Source: Microtetraspora niveoalba
GTDB taxonomy: Bacteria; Actinomycetota; Actinomycetes; Streptosporangiales; Streptosporangiaceae
Direction: 5' to 3'
Length of the DNA stretch: 64,000 nucleotides
Assembly (NCBI RefSeq): GCF_001570405.1
Contig: NZ_BBYM01000029.1
Coordinates: 1-64,000 of the forward strand
Below are positions 44,942 to 53,910 of the stretch, one piece after another; the stretch's first letter is position 1; each line of letters starts with the position of its first letter. The notes below the pieces were generated by a model, which was not told the DNA's origin, searched no databases, and saw only the letters and a program-made list of their open reading frames with translations. A program made the position numbers and the translations under genes.

Positions 44942-44983
44942 GCGCGGGAGCGGACGGGCGGCGAGGGCATCGCGACGGTGACA

Positions 44984-44989
44984 CTAAAG
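44984..44989 (+). promoter_or_regulatory. -10 box of leaderless PucR gene
   Basis: TAAAGT ends 7 bases before the ATG at 44997, with no ribosome binding site between. This implies a separate, leaderless transcript for the regulator inside the cassette. Confidence 0.4.
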
Positions 44990-44996
44990 TTACCCA

Positions 44997-46481
44997 ATGG
45001 TCCCGCTTCGCGTGTTCGTCGCCCAGTTGGGCTTGACGGTGCTGTCGGGCGCGGACCGGCTCGACGCGCCGATCCGCTGGGTTCACGTCAGCGAGCTGAC
45101 CGACCCCTCGCAGTATCTGCAGGGCAACGAGTTGCTGCTCCTCGCGGGTACCAACCTGCGGCCCGAGCAGAGCGCGGAGTACGTGCGCCTGGTGAAGGAG
45201 GCCGGGATCACGGCGCTGGGTTTCGGCGTCACGCCGGTCTTCGACCGGGTGCCCGGCGAGCTCGTGGCCGCCTGCCGCGAGCAGGATCTCCCGCTGCTGG
45301 AGGTCCCCGCCTCGGTCGCGTTCGAGTCCTGTGCCGAGCTGCTCTACGGGCAGCTCCTCTCGTCGGAGTTGTCGGAGATCCGGCGGCTGACGGAGGCGCA
45401 GCGCGCGCTGATCAGGGCCGCCGCCGGCCCGTCCCCGCTCACCAGGACGCTGGAGCTGCTGGCCGCGCACACCGGCGGGTGGGCGGTGCTGTACGACCGG
45501 GACCGGGATCGGGAGTGGTCCGGCGGGGTGCCGCGCGTCGACGCCGACGTGCGGGCCGCCATCGACCGGGTCTGCGCGAGCACGGGCCCGGCGAGCGCCA
45601 CGATGAGTTCGGTCGACCAGCGTGTCATGGTGCAGTCGGTGACCGGGCCGCTGCCCTCCGGCTACGCGCTGGCGGTGGGCGCCCCGATGGTGGCCGGGGT
45701 GACCGACCGCACCCTCGTGCTGACGGCGGCCGCCCTGCTCGGCCTGATCATCCCGGATACGACGGACAACTGGCCCTCCCACCAGGTGGGCCAGGCGGCG
45801 CTGGCGCTGGCGCTCGACCCGCACTCGCCCCGCTGGATCCAGCACGCCGCCGCCGTCTTCGGGGTGCAGGGCTCGGTGTCCCTCTGGCGGGTCGCCTGCG
45901 TACGCGCGACGGACCGGGCGGGCGACCGGCGGGCCGGCACCCGGCTGGCCGAGCTCGCCTCCCTGCTGGCGTCCCCGTTCGTCGACCAGGACGGCGCGGT
46001 CTGCGTCGCGCTGCTGCCCGAGTCCGCCCCGCTCTCCAAGATCACCGATGATCTCGCCCAGGCCGGCTGGCTGGCCGGCATCAGCTCGGCCCATCCCGTG
46101 ACGGGGCTGCGCGCGGCGCACGAGGAAGCCCTGGGGGCGCTGCGCACGGCGTTGTTCCGGGGTGACTGCGTGGTGAGCGGCACGGAGATCGACGGGCTCG
46201 CCGGGGCGCTGGACATGAACCGGCTGCGCCGGTACGCCGACCGCCGGTTCCGGCCGCTGCACGAGCGCCGCCAGCAGGACGCCGCCGACCTGCTCGCCAC
46301 GCTGCGGGTCTGGCTGCGCCACAACGGCCACTGGGACCGCACCGCCGAGGAGCTCGGGGTCCACCGCAACACCGTGCGCCACCGGATCGGGCAGGTGGAG
46401 GCGAGCCTCGACTGCCGGCTCGGCGACGCGGACACGAGAGTGGAGCTCCATCTCGCCCTCCGGGCGCTCGAGGAGCTCTGA
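44997..46481 (+). CDS. PucR-family transcriptional regulator (second copy)
   Basis: The 494-residue protein has the PucR sensor domain (LTVLSGADRLDAPIRWVHVSELTDPSQYLQGNELLLLAG) and C-terminal HTH (WDRTAEELGVHRNTVRHRIGQVEASL). It lies between the cupin and permease genes on the same strand. By analogy with other PucR proteins it should activate this catabolic cassette in response to its substrate. It is related to, but clearly diverged from, the PucR at 5885-7408. Confidence 0.87.
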   Translation: MVPLRVFVAQLGLTVLSGADRLDAPIRWVHVSELTDPSQYLQGNELLLLAGTNLRPEQSAEYVRLVKEAGITALGFGVTPVFDRVPGELVAACREQDLPLLEVPASVAFESCAELLYGQLLSSELSEIRRLTEAQRALIRAAAGPSPLTRTLELLAAHTGGWAVLYDRDRDREWSGGVPRVDADVRAAIDRVCASTGPASATMSSVDQRVMVQSVTGPLPSGYALAVGAPMVAGVTDRTLVLTAAALLGLIIPDTTDNWPSHQVGQAALALALDPHSPRWIQHAAAVFGVQGSVSLWRVACVRATDRAGDRRAGTRLAELASLLASPFVDQDGAVCVALLPESAPLSKITDDLAQAGWLAGISSAHPVTGLRAAHEEALGALRTALFRGDCVVSGTEIDGLAGALDMNRLRRYADRRFRPLHERRQQDAADLLATLRVWLRHNGHWDRTAEELGVHRNTVRHRIGQVEASLDCRLGDADTRVELHLALRALEEL

Positions 46482-46709
46482 GGCCGCTCCCCCGCCCGGG
46501 TTCTTCGCGGCGTCCCTCGACGGAATGTGCGGAACGTACACCGTCGGCCGCGAGAGCTGGACGGATCGTCGCTCGTCCGCGCCGACGTGCCCGTCCTATG
46601 CTCCTGCGTTACGTCGGCCCCGGCGCGCAGCCGCCCGCAGGCCCTTCCCTTCCCTTCCTTCCTTTCTTCCCGCACACCGGTGTGCCCCCCGCAGTTAAGG
46701 AGCGAGCCA

Positions 46710-48200
46710 ATGCCAGGTCACGTCACCGAGAGCGCGCCGAACGCGCCCAACGCCCTGGCCGGGGACGCGATGGGGACCAAGGACCTCGTCTTCACGGTCC
46801 TGGCCGCGCTCGCCCCGCTGACGCTCATCGTCGCCGTCGCGCCCCTGCACTTCCTCAAGGGCGGTGCGTCCGTTCCGGGCGGTTACCTGGTCGCCGGCGT
46901 GGTCATGGCGCTCTTCGCTGTCGGGTTCATGACGATGAGCCGCTACGTGCGGAACGCGGGCGCCTTCTACGCCACCATCTCCCGGGGCCTCGGCAAGCCG
47001 GTCGGCTCGGGCGCGGCGATGCTCGCGATCGCGGCCTACAACGCGCTGCAGATCAGCACGTACGGCGCGCTCGGCGTCTACGCCACCGAGACCTTCAAGA
47101 ACTACTTCGACCTCGACGTGCCGTGGTACGTGTTCGCGCTGGTCTGCGTGGCGCTCGTCGCCTGGCTCGGGTACCGCGGCATCCACACCAGCTCCCGGAT
47201 CCTCGGTGTGCTGCTCGTGCTGGAGACGGCCGTCCTGGTCGTCCTCGCGGTGTACGTCCTGGCGAAGGGGGGATCCGGTCACTGGTCCGCCGAGTCGTTC
47301 GCGCCGGGCAAGGTCTTCGACCCGCGCAACGGCGCCATGTTCGCCCTCGTCGCCGGAGCCTTCATGGGCTTCGAGGCCACCGCGATCTTCAGCGAGGAGG
47401 CGCGCGGCGGCATCCGGACGGTCCGGAGGGCCACCTACATCGCGGTCGGGTTCATCGCCGTCTTCTACGCCTTCATCACGTGGGTCATCGTCATGGCGTA
47501 CGGCGCGGACAAGATCGCGGGGGCGGCCGAGGCGGACCCGGTCAACCTCGTCGTCGCCGTGTTCGACTCGTACGTGCCCGCCCCGATCACCGAGGTGATG
47601 CACGTCCTGCTGCTGACCAGCGCGTTCGCCGCGCTGCTCGCGCTGCACAACGCCGCCAACCGCTACTTCTTCGCGATGGGCCGCGAGGGTCTCCTGCCGC
47701 GCGCCCTCGGCCGGGTCCACCCCAGGACCAAGGCGCCGTGGGTGGCGGGCCTCCTGCAGAGCGGCCTGGCGGCGGTGGCCGTCGCGGCGTTCGCCTCCTT
47801 CGGGCTCGACCCGTACCTGGGCCTGCTCCTGTGGGGCAGCGCGCTCGGGTTCCTCGGGATCATCGGCCTGTGGGCGCTGTGCTGCCTGGCGATCATCCGC
47901 TTCCTGCGCCGCGAGGCGCCCGAGGCCGGGCTGTTCCGGACCACGATCGCCCCCGGTCTCAGCTTCCTGGGGCTGGCCGTGGTGCTCGTCCTGGTCCTGA
48001 CCAACCTGCCGCTGCTGACCGGCGCGGGCACCGCCACCAACGTCGTCATCATCGGCGTCGGCGTGGCCGCCCTGGTCCTCGGCGTCGCCCGCGCGCTGCG
48101 GCTGCGCGCACGCGCTCCCCAGCTCTACGCCGCGCTGGCCCAGACGTCCGTCGACGAGCCGCCCGCGGGGCGGGAGGAACAGGTGATCCACCATGGCTGA
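46710..48200 (+). CDS. APC-superfamily amino acid/amine permease (second copy)
   Basis: The 496-residue protein has about twelve membrane segments, opens MGTKDLVFTVLAALAPLTLIVAVAP and has GFEATAIFSEEARGG in the TM6 region. It aligns by eye with the permease at 4277-5728, including the GAF-x-A-x-I-x-RGLG segment. AAGGAG lies 8 bases before its ATG. It probably imports the cassette's substrate. The next gene starts inside its last 8 bases. Confidence 0.86.
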   Translation: MPGHVTESAPNAPNALAGDAMGTKDLVFTVLAALAPLTLIVAVAPLHFLKGGASVPGGYLVAGVVMALFAVGFMTMSRYVRNAGAFYATISRGLGKPVGSGAAMLAIAAYNALQISTYGALGVYATETFKNYFDLDVPWYVFALVCVALVAWLGYRGIHTSSRILGVLLVLETAVLVVLAVYVLAKGGSGHWSAESFAPGKVFDPRNGAMFALVAGAFMGFEATAIFSEEARGGIRTVRRATYIAVGFIAVFYAFITWVIVMAYGADKIAGAAEADPVNLVVAVFDSYVPAPITEVMHVLLLTSAFAALLALHNAANRYFFAMGREGLLPRALGRVHPRTKAPWVAGLLQSGLAAVAVAAFASFGLDPYLGLLLWGSALGFLGIIGLWALCCLAIIRFLRREAPEAGLFRTTIAPGLSFLGLAVVLVLVLTNLPLLTGAGTATNVVIIGVGVAALVLGVARALRLRARAPQLYAALAQTSVDEPPAGREEQVIHHG

Positions 48201-50727
48201 GCGGCACTCCCACGCCGAACGCGGCTACCGGCCGGTGGACCTGGCCGGCGTGCTCAACGCGCCCCGTTCGATCCTCGACGACGGCGACTCCTACCCCCTC
48301 GGCGCCCGGACGTTGTACGGCATCCCGTTCCGGTTCGGCGACGAGCGGGCCGCCGACGCGGCGCTGCTGCGGGTCGAGGGAGACGCCGTCACCATCCCGG
48401 TGGAGCGCTCCTTCGAGTGGATGGTGATCGCGCACGCGCTGGAGTCGCCCGACCTGTTCGACGGCCAGACGGTCGGCGACGTCTGCGCGCACTACACCCT
48501 CCTGTACGAGGACGGCGGCTCCGAGCGGCTGCCGGTGCGCCAGCGGTTCGAGATCGGGCCGACCCCCCGGCTGTGGAGCGACCGGGCGATCCCCCTCGAC
48601 TGGGGGCAGACCCCGTTCCTGGCGGTGCCCGACGCGCAGCACCGGCTGATGCCGCGCACCCACGGCCGCTTCGACGCGGCGGGCGCGCGGTTCGTCGACA
48701 TCGACGACCCGCAGGCCAGGTCGCCGTACGTGCTGCCGTACCGGTTCTATCTGTGGCCCTTCAAGAACCCCCGGCCGGGCGTGAAGGTCAGCGGCCTGGA
48801 GATCCGCTCGCTGGGGCCGAGCGTCCTCGTCGGCGCGGTGACCACCAGCGACCTGGACGAGGACCCGTTCGGGCGCACGGTGTGGCGGGACGTCCTGATC
48901 GACCTCGACCCGTCGCTCGGCCCGGTCACGGAGGACCTGTCCGTCACCGTCGACCGCGGCTCCGCCACCTATCTCTACCGCCGCGTCGCGGACGTCCCGG
49001 ACGACGGGTCCGGCACGCCCGCGTGGGGGGCGCCCGTCGAGGAGGAGCACCGCGCGTACGTGCGCGTCGCCGCCACCCCGTCGGCGCGGCTGACCCTCTC
49101 GCGGGGCGGGTCCGTCGTCGGCGCGTGCGGCTGGGACGAGCTGCTCGACGCCGGTCGGCGGAGCGACGGCGGCGTCACCTGGCGGGTGCCCGACGCCGGT
49201 CGCGCGTGGGTGCGCACCGTGGTCAGGGACGCCGCCACCGGCGAGCCGGTCCCCTGCCGGATCCACTTCCGGTCCGCCGACGGCGTCCCGTACCCGCCGC
49301 ACGGTCACCACGGGCACATCAACTCGGACGGCAACACCTGGAACCTCGACATCGGCGGCGACGTGCGCCTCGGGGCGACCACGTACTCCTACATCGACGG
49401 CACCTGCGAGGGCTGGCTGCCGCTGGGCGAGGTCACGGTCGAGGCGGCCCGGGGGTTCGAGTACCGGCCGATCAGCACGACCGTCACCATCCGGCCGGGT
49501 CAGTCCGAGCTCGAACTGACCCTGACCCGGATGACCGACATGACGGCGACCGGCTGGTACAGCGGCGACACCCATGTCCACTTCGTGTCCACCCTCGGCG
49601 CCGAGCTGGAGGCGCGCGGCGAGGACGTGCGCATCACCAACCTCCTGCTCAGCCAGTGGGGCCACCTGTTCACCAACACCGAGGAGTTCACCGGACGGCC
49701 CCACACCTCGGCCGACGGCCACACCCACGTCTTCGCCGGGCAGGAGAACCGCAGCGGCATGCTCGGGCACATCAACCTGCTCGGGCTGCGCCGTCCGATC
49801 ATGCCGTGGTGCACCGGCGGCGCCGAGGAGTCGGAGCTCGGAGGCGGCCTGGAGACGACGTTGTCGCACTGGGCCGACGAGTGCCACGAGCAGGGCGGCA
49901 CGGTCGTGCTCGCCCACTTCCCGGTGCCGAACGGCGAGGCGGCCGCCCTGCTCGCCACCGGCAGGCTCGACGCCGTCGAGATGATCGCCTACGACCCGTA
50001 CAACATCCAGGAGTACTACCGCTATCTCAACGCCGGATATCGGATCCCGCTCGTGGGCGGCACGGACAAGATGAGCAGCGAGGTGCCGATCGGCCTCATC
50101 CGCACCTACGCCCAGGTGCCGCCGGAGGAGGAGCTGGACTACTGGGCCTGGTGCCGGGCCGTACAAGGCGGGGCGACGTTCGTGACCAGCGGGCCGCTCC
50201 TGCACATGGACGTGAACGGCCACCGCCCCGGACAGGACGTCAGCGCGCCCGGCGGCGGCCCGGTACGGGTGGAGGCCCGGGTCGAGTCGATCTTCGACCT
50301 GGAGCGGATCGAGATCGTGATGAACGGCCGCGTCGTCGCCGAGCACCGCTCGGAGCGTCCGGCGCGGGCGCTCGAACTGGTCGCCGATCTGCCGGTCACG
50401 GAGGACTCGTGGATCGCGGCGCGCTGCTACGGGCCCGGCGCGGACGTCGCCCGGCACCACGACGTGTGGGCCCGGCCGATCATGGCGCACACGTCGCCGG
50501 TCTACGTGCGCACGGGAGAGGGCTACGGCAGGTTCGACGAGGGCACGGTCCGGCACATGCTCAACCTCATCGACGGCTCCCTGGCCTACATCGACGAGCG
50601 CAGCCGCAGCGTGTGGCCCGGCCGGGCCTGCCACAGGCACGGGCAGGAGGACCACATGGCCTTCCTGCGCGCGCCGTTCCTCCAGGCCCGCGAGCTGCTG
50701 CGGGCGCGGTCGGCCGAGCGCCGCTGA
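48193..50727 (+). CDS. CehA/McbA-type PHP-family metallohydrolase
   Basis: The 844-residue protein has a long N-terminal region of about 450 residues, probably beta-rich, followed by a PHP-type catalytic domain: GDTHVHF at 458-464, HFPVPNGE near 574 and GGTDKMSSE near 622. CehA/McbA-family members include a carbaryl hydrolase, but most have unknown substrates. The gene overlaps the permease by 8 bases and is the last gene of the cassette, which suggests that it acts on an imported amide, ester or carbamate, before or after the DMFase-like step. Confidence 0.8.
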   Translation: MAERHSHAERGYRPVDLAGVLNAPRSILDDGDSYPLGARTLYGIPFRFGDERAADAALLRVEGDAVTIPVERSFEWMVIAHALESPDLFDGQTVGDVCAHYTLLYEDGGSERLPVRQRFEIGPTPRLWSDRAIPLDWGQTPFLAVPDAQHRLMPRTHGRFDAAGARFVDIDDPQARSPYVLPYRFYLWPFKNPRPGVKVSGLEIRSLGPSVLVGAVTTSDLDEDPFGRTVWRDVLIDLDPSLGPVTEDLSVTVDRGSATYLYRRVADVPDDGSGTPAWGAPVEEEHRAYVRVAATPSARLTLSRGGSVVGACGWDELLDAGRRSDGGVTWRVPDAGRAWVRTVVRDAATGEPVPCRIHFRSADGVPYPPHGHHGHINSDGNTWNLDIGGDVRLGATTYSYIDGTCEGWLPLGEVTVEAARGFEYRPISTTVTIRPGQSELELTLTRMTDMTATGWYSGDTHVHFVSTLGAELEARGEDVRITNLLLSQWGHLFTNTEEFTGRPHTSADGHTHVFAGQENRSGMLGHINLLGLRRPIMPWCTGGAEESELGGGLETTLSHWADECHEQGGTVVLAHFPVPNGEAAALLATGRLDAVEMIAYDPYNIQEYYRYLNAGYRIPLVGGTDKMSSEVPIGLIRTYAQVPPEEELDYWAWCRAVQGGATFVTSGPLLHMDVNGHRPGQDVSAPGGGPVRVEARVESIFDLERIEIVMNGRVVAEHRSERPARALELVADLPVTEDSWIAARCYGPGADVARHHDVWARPIMAHTSPVYVRTGEGYGRFDEGTVRHMLNLIDGSLAYIDERSRSVWPGRACHRHGQEDHMAFLRAPFLQARELLRARSAERR

Positions 50728-50845
50728 CCGCGGCCGCGGCGGGCGGCCCCGGCACTCCGCCGGCGTCGACGGGCGGACCCTCGTCCGGCGGCTCCGGCGG
50801 CGGCGCGTGTGCCGGACACGCCGGTCGACCCGGCGGCCGCGGCCC

Positions 50846-51766
50846 TCATGACGGCAGCCCGCCCTTCCGGAATCGGAAGGGCGAGAGCTGCCCCGCCACG
50901 AGCGCGGCCAGGGCGAGGCCGAACCCGATGAGCTGCGGCACGGTGAACCGTTCCGCGAGGACGAGCGCGCCGAGGATCGCCGCGACGAGCGGGGAGAGCA
51001 GGCCGAGCAGTGCGGTGGCGGTGACGTTCAGGACGCCGATGCCCCGGAACCAGAGCGTGTAGGCGAGCAGCCCGCCGACCAGCCCCAGCCAGAGGTACCC
51101 GCCGGCCGCCGGCGCGTCGATCGTGGCGGGGACACCCTCGAAGAGGGTCACGACGGCGAGCAGCGCGAGACCTCCGGCGGTGAGCTGCCATCCCGCGAGC
51201 GCCATCGGCCCCACGCCCTCCGGTCGTCCCCAGCGTTTGGTGAGCGTGACTCCCAGCGCCATCACGCCCGCTCCGGCGAGGCCGGCGACCACGCCGACGC
51301 CGTCGATCGCGGCGGCCGGGCCGATGACGACGAGCCCGACACCGATCACGCCGACCACACCCCAGGCCAGCCGCCACCGTGAGAGACGTTCGCCCAGGAC
51401 GAGCGCCGCGAGCACGGCCACGATGATCGGCTGCGCCGCCCCGAACGTCGCCGCGACCCCGCCCGGCAGGCGTTCGGCGGCCAGGAACAGCAGCGGGAAG
51501 AAGGCGCCGATGTTCAGCACCCCGAGCACCGCGGCCTTCCACCACCACGCTCCGCGAGGCAGCGTCCTGGTCAGGACGAGCGCGAGCACACCCGCCGGCA
51601 GCGCCCGCATGAGGCCGGCGAACATCGGATGCCCGGCGGGGAGCAGTTCCGTGGTGACGAGATAGGTCGTGCCCCACACCGCGGGGGCGACGGCGGTCGC
51701 GAAGGTCGCGCCCACCCGCGGCGACGTCGTCACCGGGACGGCGGCGGCTGAGAGATTCACGGTCAT
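50846..51766 (-). CDS. EamA-family (DMT) transporter
   Basis: The 306-residue protein has ten membrane segments in two EamA halves (first half PAVWGTTYLVTTELLP, LLFLAAERLPGGVAATFGAAQPIIVAVLAALVLGERLS). Such proteins export amino acids or metabolites. The ATG at 51766 begins the conserved part; an ATG at 51820 is also open. In the genome neighbourhood it is divergent from a LysR-family remnant, its probable former regulator. Confidence 0.85.
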   Translation of the reverse strand: MTVNLSAAAVPVTTSPRVGATFATAVAPAVWGTTYLVTTELLPAGHPMFAGLMRALPAGVLALVLTRTLPRGAWWWKAAVLGVLNIGAFFPLLFLAAERLPGGVAATFGAAQPIIVAVLAALVLGERLSRWRLAWGVVGVIGVGLVVIGPAAAIDGVGVVAGLAGAGVMALGVTLTKRWGRPEGVGPMALAGWQLTAGGLALLAVVTLFEGVPATIDAPAAGGYLWLGLVGGLLAYTLWFRGIGVLNVTATALLGLLSPLVAAILGALVLAERFTVPQLIGFGLALAALVAGQLSPFRFRKGGLPS

Positions 51767-51810
51767 GTCATCACTTTGCACGGAACCCGATCGATGAGTC
51801 CAAGACATGC

Positions 51811-52014
51811 TTGTCATCACATCAATCTGCGAACGCGATAGATGGCGCCACCGTCACCGTGCGGCTGACGATCGGGGTGATTCCGACCGTGACCGCGATC
51901 GGCGTACCCGTCGCGCTCCGGCGCTTCCGGGAGCGGCACCCCAGGTGCGCGTCGCGCTCCGCGACGGCGCAGGACGACGCGCTGCCCGATCAGGCGGGGC
52001 GGGGCCTGGACTAA
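51811..52014 (+). pseudogene. LysR-family regulator remnant
   Basis: A frame of 67 codons reads VRLTIGVIPTVTAIGVPVALRRFRERHP, the start of a LysR substrate-binding domain, and ends with DDALPDQAGRGLD, which resembles a later part of the same domain. Between these, the matching residues VALRDGAG lie in another frame. The N-terminal helix-turn-helix is absent and the C-terminal part is missing. It is a small decayed fragment placed where a divergent LysR gene usually sits next to an EamA gene. Confidence 0.6.
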
Positions 52015-52017
52015 CGT
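52012..52017 (+). promoter_or_regulatory. -10 box of leaderless inositol-phosphatase family gene
   Basis: TAACGT ends 8 bases before the ATG at 52026 and no ribosome binding site is present. Confidence 0.35.
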
Positions 52018-52025
52018 CGTGGTCC

Positions 52026-52820
52026 ATGTGGATCGACGAGGTGACAGGAATCCTTCTCGAGGCAGCGGAGGTCGCGATCCTTCCCCGGTTCCGGGCGCTG
52101 GCCGCGGGAGAGGTCGCGGAGAAGTCGCCCGGCGAGGTGGTCACCGTGGCGGACCGCGAGGCCGAGGAACTGATCGGCCGCCGGCTGCGCGGGGTGGTGG
52201 ATGCCCCGGTCGTCGGCGAGGAGGCCGCCGCAGAGAACCCGGGACTCGTCACGGCGCTGCGGGAGGCGCCGGCGGCCTGGCTGGTCGATCCGTTGGACGG
52301 GACCTCGAACTTCGTCGCGGGCCGCCCCGAGTACGCGGTGATGGTGGCGCTGGTGCGGGGCGGGGAGACCGTCGCGGCGTGGATCGTGCGCCCCGCCGAT
52401 GGCCGCGTATATGTCGCCGAGAAAGGGGCGGGGACCTGGCGCGACGGGATCCGGGTGCGCCGTGGACCGGCTCCCGCCGATCCGGCACGACTGCGCGGGG
52501 CGGCGCTGACCAGGTTCCTCGACGCGAGGGCGAGGGAACGGGTCGAGGCGGCGGCGCCCCGATTCGCCGCCCTGGGGCCGGGCACCACCTGCGCGGGCGT
52601 GGACTATCCACGGCTGCTGGACGGCGACCAGGACTTCATCCTGTTCCAGCGGACCCTGCCCTGGGACCACGCCCCCGGCGTCCTGCTGCTGACCGAGGCG
52701 GGCGGCGTCGCACGCCGCCCGGATGGGAGCCCCTACCGGCCCGCCGACCCGCGCCCCGGCCTGCTGAACGCCGCGGATCAGACCTGCTGGAACACCGTCC
52801 GCCCGCTCCTGTTCGGCTGA
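52026..52820 (+). CDS. Inositol monophosphatase-family phosphatase
   Basis: The 264-residue protein has the Mg-dependent motifs of the family: [24 protein letters not shown] and the C-terminal [17 protein letters not shown]. Possible substrates include inositol phosphate, histidinol phosphate and PAP. The start follows a -10-like box directly. It stands alone between the LysR remnant and the SOD fragment. Confidence 0.87.
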   Translation: MWIDEVTGILLEAAEVAILPRFRALAAGEVAEKSPGEVVTVADREAEELIGRRLRGVVDAPVVGEEAAAENPGLVTALREAPAAWLVDPLDGTSNFVAGRPEYAVMVALVRGGETVAAWIVRPADGRVYVAEKGAGTWRDGIRVRRGPAPADPARLRGAALTRFLDARARERVEAAAPRFAALGPGTTCAGVDYPRLLDGDQDFILFQRTLPWDHAPGVLLLTEAGGVARRPDGSPYRPADPRPGLLNAADQTCWNTVRPLLFG

Positions 52821-52997
52821 TCCGCCCGGCCGCGCCTCCACGCGACGGCACCCCAGGCTCCGTGGCGAGCACACCGGCGACCGAGGCCGGCGTGGAGGCC
52901 GTCGTCGCGGCGGCGCCGGTACGCGTCCTCGGCGCCGACGGCGTGATCGGAAGTGGCGCGGGCGCTTCCCTCGCGGCTTGTCGCATAAGTATCGTTG

Positions 52998-53014
52998 TTG
53001 CGTATTATTTGCAA
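52998..53014 (+). promoter_or_regulatory. Nur-like box before truncated superoxide dismutase
   Basis: TTGCGT-N5-TTGCAA matches the TTGCAA-N5-TTGCAA arrangement of nickel-responsive Nur sites in streptomycetes, where Nur represses sodF. It lies 27 bases before the SOD-like ATG, in a locally AT-rich promoter region. Confidence 0.6.
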
Positions 53015-53040
53015 CTAGTACTCAACTGCGGAAGACAGCG

Positions 53041-53217
53041 ATGGGTCGGTACAGGCTTCCGGACATGCCCTACGACTACGTGGCACTGGAGCCCGCGATC
53101 ACCGGCGAGATCCTCGAACTGCATCACGCCAAGCACCACGCCGCCTACGTCAAGGGCGCGAACGACACCCTGGACCGGCTGGCCGAGGCCAGGAACAAGG
53201 GCGAGTTCGGCGCCGTA
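53041..53217 (+). pseudogene. Truncated Fe/Mn superoxide dismutase
   Basis: About 59 residues read [53 protein letters not shown], the N-terminal helix domain of SodA/SodB proteins with its first metal-ligand His. Homology then stops near 53217 and the frame runs on through antisense of the TetR gene. About 140 residues, including the other metal ligands, are missing. The promoter, including the Nur-like box and a GGAAGA ribosome binding site, looks intact. Confidence 0.8.
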
Positions 53218-53274
53218 GGGTCTCCGGCCCGCGAGGGTCTCTCTCCTCACGCGCGCGGCATCACGCGCGCGGCA

Positions 53275-53910
53275 TCAGGCCTCGGCCGCGCGCAGCCTCC
53301 GGCGCAACGCGCGCCGCGCCACGGGGCCCAGATCGTCCACCACCTCGAGCAGCACGCCGAGCCGGTCCAGCGCCTCCAACGCCGCCGCCGCGCCGGCCGG
53401 ATCCGCTCCCTCGAACAGCTCCAGCCCGACGAACCCGGCGAACACCGCGCGCGCCAGCCCGGAGACGTCGACGAACTCGGCCACGGGAGACCCGGCGAGC
53501 ACCCGTTCCAGGGTCCGCTCGATCGGCCCGATCCACAGGCTCAGCGCCGTCGACGTCACCTCCGCCAGCTCAGGATCCGCCTGCGCGCCCGCCAGCATCT
53601 GCGCCAGCACCGTCACGTTCCCGAGGGAACGCTCCTCCGCGTGCACACCGCGGCCCAGATCCAGCAGCTCGCGAAGCGACGACACCTCGTCGAGCCGCGC
53701 CGCGAACGGCGCGACCCTGGCCTCCGTCGCCGCCAGGGTGGCCGCCCTCAGCAACTCCTGCACGCTGCCGAAGTGATAGAAGATCAGCGCCTGGTTCACC
53801 CCGGCGTTCCCCGCGATGACCCGCGCCGACGCCCCCGCGACGCCCTGCCGGCGGATCGTGTCGATCGCGCCGTCGATCAGTCGTTGTCGGGTGTCGGCCA
53901 TGTCATCCAT
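53275..53910 (-). CDS. TetR-family transcriptional regulator
   Basis: The 211-residue protein has an N-terminal TetR helix-turn-helix ([47 protein letters not shown]). The ATG overlaps the TGA of the upstream membrane-protein gene (TGATG), so it is translated as part of that operon. A 16-bp palindrome of TetR type before the first gene of the operon is its probable operator, giving autoregulation. Confidence 0.87.
   Translation of the reverse strand: MDDMADTRQRLIDGAIDTIRRQGVAGASARVIAGNAGVNQALIFYHFGSVQELLRAATLAATEARVAPFAARLDEVSSLRELLDLGRGVHAEERSLGNVTVLAQMLAGAQADPELAEVTSTALSLWIGPIERTLERVLAGSPVAEFVDVSGLARAVFAGFVGLELFEGADPAGAAAALEALDRLGVLLEVVDDLGPVARRALRRRLRAAEA

Noticed and set aside
48049-50655. 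868-codon minus-strand frame
   Set aside because: It is antisense to the CehA/McbA-type gene and lacks any recognisable motif.
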